64,000 nucleotides of DNA from Cyclobacterium sp. GTDB taxonomy: Bacteria; Bacteroidota; Bacteroidia; Cytophagales; Cyclobacteriaceae. This document shows positions 29,286 to 38,571 of this stretch, one piece after another. The notes beneath the pieces are model-generated. The model ran no database searches. It was given only the letters and a program-made list of their open reading frames with translations, and was not told where the DNA came from. A program made the translations under genes and the position numbers. The DNA lies in the NCBI RefSeq assembly GCF_014762705.1, contig NZ_JABURL010000097.1, positions 1 to 64,000 of the forward strand. Reading direction: 5' to 3'. The number at the start of each line of letters is the position of its first letter. Positions within the stretch are counted from its first letter, which is position 1.

Positions 29286-29704
29286 TCTTTCCCCGTGTTA
29301 TTCCATGGCCAGTTGACACAGGATTTCACCTTTGGAAACAAAACCATATCTGCAGTTCCTTTCAAGACAAAAGTATGTACCTCATTATCAACCAATTTCT
29401 CTTTTACCAGTGCCAGGGTCTTGCCTGTTACTGCCACATCATCCACAATAAGAATCCTTGGATAACTGAAAAAATCCCATTTGATATCATCCAGAATTTG
29501 CGGGGGATCCTGCATGGGTTCATTGAGATCATTCCTGTGGCTTACCCGGATGATTTTCATGGCCACACCCAGCTGATGTGCAATCATGCAGGCAGGATAA
29601 ACACCTCCCCTACCTATTCCCAAAACCAAATCAATTTCCGGAAAATCAAAAGCATACAAAGCTTCACTGATGGCGTCAAAGGTAATATCAATTTTATCCC
29701 GCAT
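29282..29704 (-). CDS. Phosphoribosyltransferase family protein
   Basis: 140-residue type I phosphoribosyltransferase fold. The PRPP-binding signature RILIVDDVAVTGKT is at about residues 83-96, and the pyrophosphate loop region LVLGIGRGGVYPA at about 26-38. Such enzymes attach a base to ribose-5-phosphate. The base is not deducible, as hood residues are atypical. It lies between an ECF S-like membrane protein and a TonB receptor, which argues for salvage of an imported base (purine, or a cofactor base). Length is near the family minimum, but core motifs are complete. Confidence 0.85.
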   Translation of the reverse strand: MRDKIDITFDAISEALYAFDFPEIDLVLGIGRGGVYPACMIAHQLGVAMKIIRVSHRNDLNEPMQDPPQILDDIKWDFFSYPRILIVDDVAVTGKTLALVKEKLVDNEVHTFVLKGTADMVLFPKVKSCVNWPWNNTGKE

Positions 29705-29718
29705 GTATTTTCTTTTAG

Positions 29719-30264
29719 CTAGTTTTTGCCGGATTTTTCACCAATACCTGGCACCGTTAAACCCAGGATAAATAAAATAATAATTCCCGGCAGTCCGGTA
29801 TACAAGGAATTGAAAAAGTAATCTATAGGCGTCAATGGTAAAAAATTAAGCCAAAAAATCCCTGCTGCTCCTATCACTTTGGCCAGCAAAATGGAAGGAA
29901 GAACAGCCCAGCCATTGCCCAGTTTATGCTTTAGATAGGCCAGTGAAAGGGTAAATACAATCAGTTCAATGGTCAACAATAACATTAACGACAACTGCTC
30001 ATTACCGGAAATCAGAAAATTTAAAGCAGGGGAAAGGGCAGCAGCAGCCAATGCAGGTGTTTTACCTAAGAGTATCAAGGCGATTAGTGGTACATAAAAC
30101 ATGGGTAACAAGATCGCACCTATGGGCGTACCCTGAACCGGAGGAGCCAGATGAACCAAAATAGGAAACAATACAGCCGCGATAAGTGTAAACAGTGAGG
30201 TCAATAAGGGGCTGCTTTTATAATACTGATTTAAATATTGCATTTGCTTGTTCTTTAATTCCAT
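29719..30264 (-). CDS. ECF transporter S component-like membrane protein
   Basis: 181 residues from the preferred ATG at 30264 (alternatives at 30297 and 30243). Five to six hydrophobic helices with short loops fit ECF S components (LLTSLFTLIAAVLFPILVHL, LPMFYVPLIALILLGKTPAL, LMLLLTIELIVFTLSLAYLK, and a last helix IIILFILGLTVPGIG). The PALNFLISG motif in the third helix region resembles substrate-specific S subunits. No EcfA/EcfT genes adjoin it, which is normal for shared-module ECF systems. Followed by a phosphoribosyltransferase and a TonB receptor. Vitamin or nucleobase uptake is an inference; no riboswitch was seen upstream. Confidence 0.6.
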   Translation of the reverse strand: MELKNKQMQYLNQYYKSSPLLTSLFTLIAAVLFPILVHLAPPVQGTPIGAILLPMFYVPLIALILLGKTPALAAAALSPALNFLISGNEQLSLMLLLTIELIVFTLSLAYLKHKLGNGWAVLPSILLAKVIGAAGIFWLNFLPLTPIDYFFNSLYTGLPGIIILFILGLTVPGIGEKSGKN

Positions 30265-30409
30265 TGAAAATATAAAAAAATATAAGCAGTCCTGCAATTA
30301 AATTTTTACCAAAAGCCATATTTTCAAGGAATTACAGGCAAAACAAAGTGGTCTGATAATTGTACGGTTAAAGAGCAAACAATTAATTCAAAACTTTATT
30401 TCGCAACAC

Positions 30410-31948
30410 ATGCCCGTAATTGGTGAACTCATAAAAAAAGCAATTGATTTAGGTGAAAAACTAAACACCGAGTCCAAACCCGCAGAGAAACAATTAAAAG
30501 TATTACAGGAATTACTGGATCATGCCAAAGACACTTCTTTTGGAAAATACCATGGTTTCAAAAAAATACATAAGTCAAAGGATACAATTTCCTCCTTTCA
30601 GCAAAAAATCCCCTATCATGATTATGATGCCATTTATGATTTGTGGTGGAAAAAAATAAGGGAAGGGCACGAGGATATTACCTGGCCCGGGATCAACCGT
30701 TTCTTTGCTGTAAGCTCCGGAACGACCAGCAACAGTAAGTATATTCCTGTTACAGATGACATGTTGGATGCCATTAGAAAAACAGGGATACAGCAGATCA
30801 TGACCCTATCCAAGTATGACCTTCCCTCAGACTTTTTTGAAAGGCAAATCATGATGCTTGGCAGCTCCACGGAGCTGAAAGAAAACAATGGATTTCTGGA
30901 AGGAGAGATCAGTGGCATTAGTGCTAGTCAGATTCCTTTCTGGTTCAATAATTTCTATAAACCCGGACCGGAAATTTCTGCCATTGAAGATTGGGATGAA
31001 AGAATAGAGAAAATAGCAGAACAGGCCAGGGACTGGGACATTGGTAGCATTTCTGGCATTCCTTCTTGGATAGAGTTGATGATGAAAAGGGTCATTGCTT
31101 ATCATGGCGTGGATAACATCCATGATATATGGCCCAATTTGGCGGTCTATACCCCCGGAGGTGTGGCATTTGAGCCCCACAGAAAGAGTTTTGAGAAAAA
31201 TCTTGCTCACCCCTTGATTTATATAGACACCTACCTGGCATCAGAAGGTTTTCTGGCCTTCCAGGGAAGGCCAGACACGGATGCAATGGCACTTGTTCTG
31301 GATAATGGCGTATTCTTTGAATTTGTTCCTTTTGAACCGGAAAACATGACTGAATCCGGGGGCATTCATCCTGATGCGAAAGCATTGACCATAGCCGAAG
31401 TAGAAGAAAACAAGGATTATATATTGGTCATTTCAACGGTAGCCGGTGCATGGAGATACATGATCGGAGATACGGTCTCCTTTACCAACAAAGAAAAAGC
31501 TGAGATAAAAATTACGGGAAGAACCAAATTCTTTCTGAATGTGGTAGGCAGCCAACTCAGTGTACATCAAATGGACCAGGCCATAGAAGCAGTCCAGGAA
31601 AAATTCAACATCGCGATACCTGAATACACCGTAAGTGCAGTCCGGGAGAATGGCGAATACCTGCATCGATGGTATCTGGGAAAAGATTCCGGTGAGGCCG
31701 ATGAAGCAAAAATAACAGCATTTCTGGATCAAAACCTTCAGGAAAAAAACAAAAATTATAAAGTAGCCAGAAACAAGGCTTTAAAATCCATCGAAGCCAA
31801 ATTAATTCCCGCGGCAACCTTTATCGCCTACAATGAAAAACAAAAAAAGAAAGGTGGCCAGGTAAAATTTCCAAGAGTAATGAAAGACGATGTCTTTGGT
31901 GAATGGGAAGATTTTGTTAAAAAATCATCCCATTTGGCAGAACAATGA
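30410..31948 (+). CDS. GH3 auxin-responsive-promoter family acyl-adenylating enzyme
   Basis: 512 residues of the ANL superfamily branch named after plant GH3 acyl-amido synthetases. Early helices LLDHAKDTSFGKYHGF lead to FFAVSSGTTSNSKYIPVT, the P-loop-like ATP-binding motif. GGVAFEPHRKSFE, YLASEGFLAFQ, FEFVPF and WRYMIGDTVSFT follow, with ITGRTKFFLNVVGSQL near the hinge to the C-terminal lid. Bacteroidota commonly carry one copy; its acid and amine substrates are unknown. It likely adenylates a carboxylate and transfers it to an amino acid or other acceptor. A strong hairpin follows the stop. Confidence 0.9.
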   Translation: MPVIGELIKKAIDLGEKLNTESKPAEKQLKVLQELLDHAKDTSFGKYHGFKKIHKSKDTISSFQQKIPYHDYDAIYDLWWKKIREGHEDITWPGINRFFAVSSGTTSNSKYIPVTDDMLDAIRKTGIQQIMTLSKYDLPSDFFERQIMMLGSSTELKENNGFLEGEISGISASQIPFWFNNFYKPGPEISAIEDWDERIEKIAEQARDWDIGSISGIPSWIELMMKRVIAYHGVDNIHDIWPNLAVYTPGGVAFEPHRKSFEKNLAHPLIYIDTYLASEGFLAFQGRPDTDAMALVLDNGVFFEFVPFEPENMTESGGIHPDAKALTIAEVEENKDYILVISTVAGAWRYMIGDTVSFTNKEKAEIKITGRTKFFLNVVGSQLSVHQMDQAIEAVQEKFNIAIPEYTVSAVRENGEYLHRWYLGKDSGEADEAKITAFLDQNLQEKNKNYKVARNKALKSIEAKLIPAATFIAYNEKQKKKGGQVKFPRVMKDDVFGEWEDFVKKSSHLAEQ

Positions 31949-31963
31949 AACCAAAAGCCATAA

Positions 31964-32006
31964 AAATCAATTGTTATTTCAGCCTGCCTGAATTAACAAT
32001 TGATTT
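31964..32006. terminator. 19-bp hairpin after the GH3-type gene
   Basis: The arm at 31964-31982 pairs with 31988-32006 with one mismatch and loop CCTGC; each arm contains CAATTG. A5 precedes and T-rich sequence follows. It probably ends the GH3-type transcript. The TTG at 32000 lies inside it, supporting 32051 as the next gene's start. Confidence 0.65.
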
Positions 32007-32050
32007 ATTTGGTTGATCAGAGGGGCTTCATTATAAACAGGTTTCTAGCC

Positions 32051-33292
32051 ATGCTAATTTTTAAATCCCTGTCATCTGCCAATTACCGTTTTTTCTTCAC
32101 TGGACAAGCCTTTTCCAATCTGGGCAACATGATGAAACAAGTAGCGGTTGGCTGGTTGGTTTATCGGCTGACAGGTTCTGCTTTGCTTTTGGGTTTGGTT
32201 TCTTTCTCCAGGGAAATTTCGGCCTTTTTGCTATCTACTGTGGCAGGTGTATTGGCGGATAGATACAACAAACACCGACTTTTGATGGTCTGTCAATCCA
32301 TCATAGCCATCAACGCCATAATATTGGCCATACTCACCATCAGTAACACCATAAATTTTCAAACCTTATTAATTTTGGAAATAGTATTTGGACTGGTGAG
32401 TGGTATGGAAATGCCATCAAGGCATGCGTTTGTCAATGATCTGGTAGAAAATAAAACCTACCTGACCAATGCCATTGCCCTGAATTCATCGCTATTCAAT
32501 ACCGCAAGAATTGTGGGGCCTGCACTTGCAGGAATACTCATTCCTATCATAGGGGAAGGATATTGCTTTTTGTTATATGCTGGAGCCAGTGTGGCCGTAG
32601 TAGTGATTTTTACATTTATCCGCTACCAGCCTTCAGGTAAAAAAAATCCCCGAAAAAAATTCGGGAAGGAATTACAGGAAGGTGCTGCCTTTGCCATCAA
32701 AACGAGACACATACGTTTCCTGATACTATTTGTTGCTGGGGTAACCCTAATCGGGGTTTCTTATATGGTAATCCTGCCCGTGGTTGCTGCAGAGGTTTTT
32801 CTGGGAGATGCTGTAATCTTTGGCTACATGACCAGTGCTGTGGGTATTGGTTCGTTATTAGGTGCTTTTTTTGTTGGAGCCAGAAACAATGTGGTAGGAT
32901 TGGACAAGCTTATTCTATTGGGGACAGTAATCTTTGGTTTGGGTTTGGCTGTTTTTTCATTCAGCACTATATTGTGGGTATCATTGTTGGCCCTGGTGAC
33001 CACAGGCTTGGGTAGGGTGATCATTTTCACCGGGTCCAATACTTTATTGCAAACCATTGCACCAGAGGAAAAACGGGGAAGGGTGTTGAGTTTTTATATC
33101 ATGTTATTTATGGGTGCGCTTTCTTTGGGAAGCTTCTTAATAGGCCTGCTTACCGATTGGATTGGAGCCCCCTTTACCTTATTGATTGGAAGTATCGGGG
33201 TATTGTTGATGGGAGGATATTATGCCAGGAGCCTTCCCTTACTGAGGAAAAGAACCTACAGGGCCATAAAAAAATCAGAACTGTTGCGCTGA
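32051..33292 (+). CDS. MFS transporter (DHA3/EntS-like exporter)
   Basis: 413 residues from the ATG at 32051, the start giving MLIFKSLSSANYRFFFTGQA, typical of this subfamily. Twelve hydrophobic helices are evident. LGNMMKQVAVGWLVYRLTGS in helix 1 and GVLADRYNKHRLLMVCQ in the loop 2-3 motif A match the DHA3 or EntS group of exporters for small molecules, macrolides or siderophores. ETYLTNAIALNSSLFN-like and GLGRVIIFTGSNTLLQT blocks are also typical. Substrate is not inferable. It is followed 30 bases later by the TspO-like gene. Confidence 0.9.
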   Translation: MLIFKSLSSANYRFFFTGQAFSNLGNMMKQVAVGWLVYRLTGSALLLGLVSFSREISAFLLSTVAGVLADRYNKHRLLMVCQSIIAINAIILAILTISNTINFQTLLILEIVFGLVSGMEMPSRHAFVNDLVENKTYLTNAIALNSSLFNTARIVGPALAGILIPIIGEGYCFLLYAGASVAVVVIFTFIRYQPSGKKNPRKKFGKELQEGAAFAIKTRHIRFLILFVAGVTLIGVSYMVILPVVAAEVFLGDAVIFGYMTSAVGIGSLLGAFFVGARNNVVGLDKLILLGTVIFGLGLAVFSFSTILWVSLLALVTTGLGRVIIFTGSNTLLQTIAPEEKRGRVLSFYIMLFMGALSLGSFLIGLLTDWIGAPFTLLIGSIGVLLMGGYYARSLPLLRKRTYRAIKKSELLR

Positions 33293-33322
33293 GAGTGAAA
33301 AAATATCGTAAATAATCTAACA

Positions 33323-34120
33323 ATGAAACCATTTAGTTTATTAATAATCAACAGTGTAACACTGATCTTCACATTGTTGATCAATTACCTGGGTGGAACC
33401 GGGGAATTTTTCGGTAACAGCGTAGGAGAAATCAGTGGCCTGTACCCTACTATCCTCACGCCGGCTTCCTATGCTTTTTCCATTTGGGCATTGATATACC
33501 TTGGCTTGATTGCCTTTGTAATTTACCAGTGGTACACCTATTTTAAAGGACGTCATGCTGTTTCCATTTTGCCCACCGGCCTTTGGCTGGGCCTGGCCAA
33601 TGTATGCAATGCCCTGTGGGTTTGGGCCTGGACTTCCGAGTATATATTCCTTTCTACACTAATCATTTCCCTATTGTTGATTGCATTGGTCCGTTTGGTC
33701 ATTCGCCTTCGGCTAGAGCTATATGATGCCCCGCTGCAAATTATTTTTTGGGTTTGGTGGCCGGTCTGTATTTATACCGGATGGATTATATTGGCCACGG
33801 TATTGAATATTTCGGTGGGAATAAAAAGCAGTGGTTTATTGCCGGGCATACTGGCCGAAGAGGTCTGGGCTGCTGTGATTTTAATCGTGGCCAGTTTCAT
33901 ATATATCTGGTTGACTTTTCGGAGAAACATGAGAGAAGCAGCTTTGGTGGGTGTTTGGGGTTTTGCTGCCATAGGGGTAAAACAATGGGAAGCCTTGCCA
34001 AATGTGGGTATTTTATCTGTTTTACTGGCAAGCCTTTTATTTGTAATCGCAGGTATACATGGCTACCGCAATAGAAAGACTTCTCCCCTGATAAAATGGC
34101 TCAATGGAGAATGGAAATAA
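33323..34120 (+). CDS. TspO/MBR-like tryptophan-rich membrane protein
   Basis: 265 residues with about seven hydrophobic helices and an unusually high Trp content in loops. The LTPASYAFSIWALIYLGLIAF start matches the TspO/MBR signature (PP.Y.F...W...Y). IIFWVWWPVCIYTGWI and EEVWAAVILIVASFIYIWLT are also characteristic. It is longer than classical TspO (about 160), as in the Bacteroidota and eukaryote-like long subfamily. TspO proteins bind tetrapyrroles or steroids; no function is shown here. It is convergent with the GH113-like gene, with only 14 bases between. Confidence 0.8.
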   Translation: MKPFSLLIINSVTLIFTLLINYLGGTGEFFGNSVGEISGLYPTILTPASYAFSIWALIYLGLIAFVIYQWYTYFKGRHAVSILPTGLWLGLANVCNALWVWAWTSEYIFLSTLIISLLLIALVRLVIRLRLELYDAPLQIIFWVWWPVCIYTGWIILATVLNISVGIKSSGLLPGILAEEVWAAVILIVASFIYIWLTFRRNMREAALVGVWGFAAIGVKQWEALPNVGILSVLLASLLFVIAGIHGYRNRKTSPLIKWLNGEWK

Positions 34121-34134
34121 TTCTTAATCCATTC

Positions 34135-35214
34135 TTATTCCACCTCCTGTAGACCTCCAATTTCAGGTGTTTGAAAGGTAAAATACGTTTGCATCACCTT
34201 TTGTGCCATTTTATGTTGGGGGGTAAAATCAGGGCTGCGGTTTCTGGATTCCGGATACCATTTCCAGAAATACACCCCCTGAAACCAGGGTTGGTGCCAT
34301 ACAGATTCAAAAAAAGCGGTATAACAGCGCGCTTGCATTTCTTCTGATAAGATGGCATTTTTCCTTTCATTTGGCCAAACCCATGGAGCATCTGCCGCAT
34401 CATTGGTATTACAATAACCCAACTCGGTGAATAAAATGGGTTTTTGGTAAAGCAGATTCACCTTTTCCAGATCAGGTATAATTCTTTTCCATCCCTGTGA
34501 AAGTTGATCCAAAGTTGGATTTTCACCAGCTGCCAGGGGAAAATAGGCCTGAACACCAATGTAGTCCAGCGCATCCCAAAATTTTACGGATTCATACTCT
34601 GTGAAATTTGCCGCATAGGTTAACTTTCCAGCGTATACCTCCTTTACCGCAGCTATGATTTCCCGCCAATCGTTTTCCCGGTGACTGGTTTTTTCCAATT
34701 CTGTACCTACACAAAATAAAGGAAGCTTTCTCTGCTCAGCAAGGTTGGCATAATACAAAATGAATGATTTGTAATTGTCAAACCAGATTTGCCAATCGGT
34801 TTCCGTTGTCATGGCGATTTCACCGGGCCAGGATCCGCGCACCCAAATGTGTGGTTTTAAAATACTGATCAGGCCCTGGTTTTGGGCCGTATCAATGGTA
34901 GCCACCAGGCCATCGCTGCTTTCTCCCCACCAGATCTTTTCTGTATGGGTTTCCCACCTGATTGAAGGCTCCGATGTATGGCTCTGCCAGCCAAAAGGGG
35001 TTTGGGAAATGTGGCTAACCCCGGTAGCGGTTAAGTTCAGCATCTCTCCTCCCTGCAAAGGATTCCTGCTGCCCACCCAACAAACACCTCGATGTTTGCT
35101 TTCTTCAAAATTGGCAAAATTCTCGGGTTTTTTGGTAGTGTTACAATTGATACAAGTCAAAAGTACCCCCAAAACCACCAACAGTCCCATACATTTGTTT
35201 CCCTCGAATAACAT
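34135..35214 (-). CDS. GH113-like glycoside hydrolase lipoprotein
   Basis: 359 residues (or 351 from the ATG at 35190). A short signal with lipobox-like LLTC or CINC suggests outer-membrane anchoring. The TIM barrel shows the clan GH-A style pair: acid/base Glu in FCVGTELEKT and nucleophile Glu in PILFTELGYCN. LISILKPHIWVRGSWPGEI and DYIGVQAYFPL match the GH113 (beta-mannanase and relatives) pattern. The start lies directly after the BCCT transporter's stop, so the two are probably co-transcribed, although no functional link between them is clear. Substrate specificity is unverified. Confidence 0.8.
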   Translation of the reverse strand: MLFEGNKCMGLLVVLGVLLTCINCNTTKKPENFANFEESKHRGVCWVGSRNPLQGGEMLNLTATGVSHISQTPFGWQSHTSEPSIRWETHTEKIWWGESSDGLVATIDTAQNQGLISILKPHIWVRGSWPGEIAMTTETDWQIWFDNYKSFILYYANLAEQRKLPLFCVGTELEKTSHRENDWREIIAAVKEVYAGKLTYAANFTEYESVKFWDALDYIGVQAYFPLAAGENPTLDQLSQGWKRIIPDLEKVNLLYQKPILFTELGYCNTNDAADAPWVWPNERKNAILSEEMQARCYTAFFESVWHQPWFQGVYFWKWYPESRNRSPDFTPQHKMAQKVMQTYFTFQTPEIGGLQEVE

Positions 35215-35216
35215 GT

Positions 35217-36680
35217 TTATTTCTTTTGGTACAAGATAAAAAGAAAACTACTGATCATCAGCAAGTAAACCCAACTAAATGGCAAGGCCATCAATACCAG
35301 CAATTGACTTATGGATTCCAAAAGCTGTTCTTTCCCCACAAAAATCGTGGCCACGGTAAAAAGAACCAAAATCAACCCCCAGGCCAGCAGATTTCTCCTC
35401 CTGGGTTCCATATTTCCATTGTCAGCAAACATCCCCAGTACAAAAATGGCTGAATCTATGGAGGTTATAAGAAAGGTAAACACCAGGATCAGGCCCAGCA
35501 TTTTGATCAGCCCTGCCAGTGGAAGGCTGTCAAAGAAAACAAAAATGGAACCATACAAAGAATCAAACTGACCTTCATAAAGCTCCGGATGGCCTATCAA
35601 TTCAAAAGCCTGAGACCCGAAAACCGTAAACCACAAGAAGGTACCTAAGCTGGGTACAAGCAGCACACCAAAAATAAATTCGCGAAAAGTGCGGCCTTTA
35701 GAAATCCTGGCAATAAAAACACCTGTAAAGGGAGCCCAGGATAGCCAAAACGCCCAATAAAAAAATGTCCAGTCCATCAAAAAGTCCTGGCCTACTTTCA
35801 TGGAGCCGAAATTGATGCTCATGGGTAAAAAATCTTTGATATAGCTTAAAGATGCTGCAAAAAAATTACCAAAAACACTTAAAATATCTCCTGCCAACCA
35901 GGTGAAAAATAGTAAAAACAAAGCCAGTGCAATATTAAACCTGGATAAATTGCGGATACCATTGCTTAAACCTGTAAAAGCAGAAAGCGTAGCAAGAGAG
36001 CCTAGAAAGACCACCACATAAGCATTATTGGTGTAATTGACTTCCAGCATTCCGAAAAGCTGCCGGAATCCGGCCAGCAATTGCCTGCTACCCAATCCCA
36101 CAGCACCTACCACACCAAACAAGGTACTGATGATGGTGATCACATCTATAGGAACAATCAACCAGGGTTTCTGGTATTTGCCATGCAAAACAGATGAACT
36201 AAGCATTAATCTCCCCCTACCATACACCAGGTATCCTATGATCAGCCCAAACATGCCATAAAAAGCCCAGGGTGTAAGACCCCAATGGAAAAAGGTGTAT
36301 TCAAGAGCAAATATTTCGGGTGAAAGTTCAGACGCCCTGGGGGCTTGGGTATAATAAAATACAGGTTCCTGAATCGCACGCAACATCAAACCGGCACCCA
36401 TTCCGGTACTGTAGAGCATGGCTACCCAGGAAAACCAGCCATAGGCCACTGGCCCCTCTCCCAATTTTGATTTTCCCAATGGGGATACCGCAATACCCAA
36501 CAATACCAAAACTATAAGCAGGCCCAGGTAGAGATAGTAGGTTCCGAAATAATATAAAGTAAAATTTGCGGCCTCCTTAATCCATGTTTTGAATCCCACG
36601 GGAAAACTGAAAGCCATAAATAAAAAAACCAGGCAGGCCAGCAGGGATGTCAGATAAGTGGATTTGCTAGTAGGCATCAA
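35217..36680 (-). CDS. BCCT family transporter (betaine/choline/carnitine type)
   Basis: 487 residues with 12 predicted helices. Early GEGPVAYGWFSWVAMLYSTGMGAGLMLRAIQEPVFYY corresponds to the BCCT sodium and substrate region, with the G-M-G-A-G-L-M helix break. FYWAFWLSWAPFTGVFIARISKGRTFREF is the family signature near helix 8. The C-terminal SIDSAIFVLGMF fits too. It imports compatible solutes or quaternary amines for osmoprotection in marine bacteria. Substrate choice cannot be assigned. It starts the transcript that includes the GH113-like gene. Confidence 0.93.
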   Translation of the reverse strand: MMPTSKSTYLTSLLACLVFLFMAFSFPVGFKTWIKEAANFTLYYFGTYYLYLGLLIVLVLLGIAVSPLGKSKLGEGPVAYGWFSWVAMLYSTGMGAGLMLRAIQEPVFYYTQAPRASELSPEIFALEYTFFHWGLTPWAFYGMFGLIIGYLVYGRGRLMLSSSVLHGKYQKPWLIVPIDVITIISTLFGVVGAVGLGSRQLLAGFRQLFGMLEVNYTNNAYVVVFLGSLATLSAFTGLSNGIRNLSRFNIALALFLLFFTWLAGDILSVFGNFFAASLSYIKDFLPMSINFGSMKVGQDFLMDWTFFYWAFWLSWAPFTGVFIARISKGRTFREFIFGVLLVPSLGTFLWFTVFGSQAFELIGHPELYEGQFDSLYGSIFVFFDSLPLAGLIKMLGLILVFTFLITSIDSAIFVLGMFADNGNMEPRRRNLLAWGLILVLFTVATIFVGKEQLLESISQLLVLMALPFSWVYLLMISSFLFILYQKK

Positions 36681-36732
36681 TGAGACAAGTCAAATTTGAT
36701 AAAATCGAGCATGAAGGGATCATCATACAATA

Positions 36733-36908
36733 GGATGATTATAGTGACGAGATTCTCCCGGTTAAGGATCAGGACAGGTTATGTGTCAAATAAAAACAAC
36801 TATTAACACATGAAATCGGGCATTACGAGTACGTCACACACTGATATGATTATTAAGCATGCGAGATTCCATGTGACCATTAAGAAACAACTTTTAACAC
36901 ATGAAATA
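36733..36908 (+). repeat. Two imperfect copies of a leader-like element
   Basis: Copy B (36842-36908) is a close match, in opposite orientation, to the leader of the GH144 gene at 40539: ATTAAG.ATGCGAGATTCCAT.TGACC, then TAAGAAACAA, ending at ATGAAATAT. Copy C (36733-36816) is a weaker, longer version. The two copies share a 22-base block with one mismatch at 36795-36816 and 36886-36907. The frame after copy B (36901-36963) is only 20 codons. Confidence 0.6.
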
Positions 36909-36977
36909 TACTATACAATTTCTTCCCTACCCTCCATACATTCCAAATTTTTTTACCTTATGAGGCATTGTCATGAT

Positions 36978-38555
36978 TCATTCGGAAACGGAAAAGTCTA
37001 ATTTTTTTAAACCTTCCTGGATTTCCGGAGCCTGCATAAACAATTCCCAGCCCAAACCGGACCGGTAGTTTTCTATCATGGCAACGATGGGTCCCTGATC
37101 AATGGCCAGGTAACGTTTGGGGTACCAATCTTCTTCCGGGCTCAGGGCATCGTAAAACCCATACCGGCCAAAAGTCTTCTCCCCGTAATTGTAATAGAGG
37201 TTTTTGAGGACTTCCATGCTTTCTTTTGGCGTATAAGGAATGGATGAAAGTGCCGCTGTTGGCGAAATAACACCGATATCGTTACCTGGCCGGTGGGCTG
37301 AATACCCTATGGTAGAATAACTGGCAGTAAGCCCCCATAAATCTGAACCATAGCCTTTAAACCCTGCTTCATTCTCCAAACACCACTGCCGGTTGATCAG
37401 GCTATGGTTACGGTTATGCTCCCAATAATCAGCATACCTGTCTTTTAGTCCTTTTGGATTCAATCCCAGGTAAGAATAGTGCGCCCAAAACAAGGGACCT
37501 CCGTAATCCGGGGATCCATTATGTAAAAGAGGCAGGGAATAACCAAATGCCTCACTTTCGTTTTGAATGGCTCCCCCACGAGCCCAACCCTGGTGATATA
37601 CCTGCTCTGATACGGCATGCGTAGGAGAAGATGCTGCTAAAACATAAGTGATCAGACACTCATCATACCCCCGGATAGCAAAGTTTTTTTGCCATCCAAA
37701 ATTCGGAGACCAATGCCAATAAAGCACCTCCTGCCCACCCTGTGTATGCCAGTCCCATTGCATTTCTTTCCACAAAACGTCTATTTTGTCAGCCAGGGCT
37801 TTTTCCCTTTCATTTCCTTGCTTGTAATATTCCCTTACTGCAAGTAAGCCTTGCATCAAAAAAGCCGACTCGACCAGGTCCGCCCCATCATCATCCTGAC
37901 CAAAGGGTTTTACTTTGCCAGTCTTTCCATGGATCCAATGGGACCAAATGCCATGAAACCGATCTGCATTCCCCAAAAAGTCTACTATCTTTTCAAAACG
38001 GGCAAGGCCTTTTTCCCGGCTGATCCATTCCCTTTCCAAACCAGCAAGCAAGGCGAAGAGTCCAAAACCAGTCCCTCCTGTGGTCACTACATTTTGGTCG
38101 TCTTGAGGGTATACCCCATCCATATGAATTCTTTCCCTGGCCATTCCCGAATTTGGTTCAGCACCCTCCCAAAAATACCGGAATGTATAGTATTGAACCA
38201 TGTCCAGCAATTCCTCTTCAGTCATGGTCCGTGTTTCTACGGCCACTTCCCCGATCACCCGGGATTCTTCTCCCAGCACCGCTTCGATTTTATACTGCAA
38301 GCCCAGGTTTTTTCCCAGATCATTCACAAAATCCAGGTAAAGCGTATCTGATAGCTCCGCCCTTTTGGAGTAATCACCATCTTCTTTTCGGACATAAATC
38401 TCATATTTATCCGCCTGCTCAACGGGATTCCAACTCAATTCTACATGCCGGTCATAGGCATTCGATTTTATCCCGTTGGGGGAATGGGCTTTTTGCTTGC
38501 AGGAATATCCGGCTAGCAACAGCATAATAATCGCGCAATAGGGAAATAATTTCAT
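36978..38555 (-). CDS. GH144-type (glycoamylase-like) glucanase lipoprotein with FnIII-like domain
   Basis: 525 residues from the ATG at 38555, which gives a lipoprotein signal (MKLFPYCAIIMLLLAGYSC). An FnIII-like domain (residues about 25-110, AYDRHVELSWNPVEQADKYEIYVR) precedes the (alpha/alpha)6 catalytic domain. Landmarks are YYTFRYFWEGAEPNSGMARERI, VTTGGTGFGLFALLAGLER, DGADLVESAFLMQGLLA, YWHWSPNFGW and YLAIDQGPIVAMIENYRSG. This matches the glycoamylase family that includes GH144 endo-beta-1,2-glucanases. It is paralogous to the neighbouring gene and starts 16 bases after it, so the pair forms an operon. Confidence 0.88.
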   Translation of the reverse strand: MKLFPYCAIIMLLLAGYSCKQKAHSPNGIKSNAYDRHVELSWNPVEQADKYEIYVRKEDGDYSKRAELSDTLYLDFVNDLGKNLGLQYKIEAVLGEESRVIGEVAVETRTMTEEELLDMVQYYTFRYFWEGAEPNSGMARERIHMDGVYPQDDQNVVTTGGTGFGLFALLAGLEREWISREKGLARFEKIVDFLGNADRFHGIWSHWIHGKTGKVKPFGQDDDGADLVESAFLMQGLLAVREYYKQGNEREKALADKIDVLWKEMQWDWHTQGGQEVLYWHWSPNFGWQKNFAIRGYDECLITYVLAASSPTHAVSEQVYHQGWARGGAIQNESEAFGYSLPLLHNGSPDYGGPLFWAHYSYLGLNPKGLKDRYADYWEHNRNHSLINRQWCLENEAGFKGYGSDLWGLTASYSTIGYSAHRPGNDIGVISPTAALSSIPYTPKESMEVLKNLYYNYGEKTFGRYGFYDALSPEEDWYPKRYLAIDQGPIVAMIENYRSGLGWELFMQAPEIQEGLKKLDFSVSE

Positions 38556-38571
38556 GATTTTGGGTTTAGTG

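Noticed and set aside
30265-30409. Possible cobalamin or other riboswitch upstream of the ECF S-like gene
   Set aside because: No B12-box-like conserved string or multi-stem layout was found in this 145-base gap on either strand.
32000-32050. Upstream TTG start for the MFS gene
   Set aside because: The TTG lies inside a strong hairpin and the added residues do not fit the family N-terminus; the ATG at 32051 does.
36810-37001. 63-codon plus-strand frame between BCCT and GH144 genes
   Set aside because: It runs through the leader-like repeats and into the 3' end of the GH144 gene, has no family resemblance and no conserved start; it is better explained by the repeated leader sequence.
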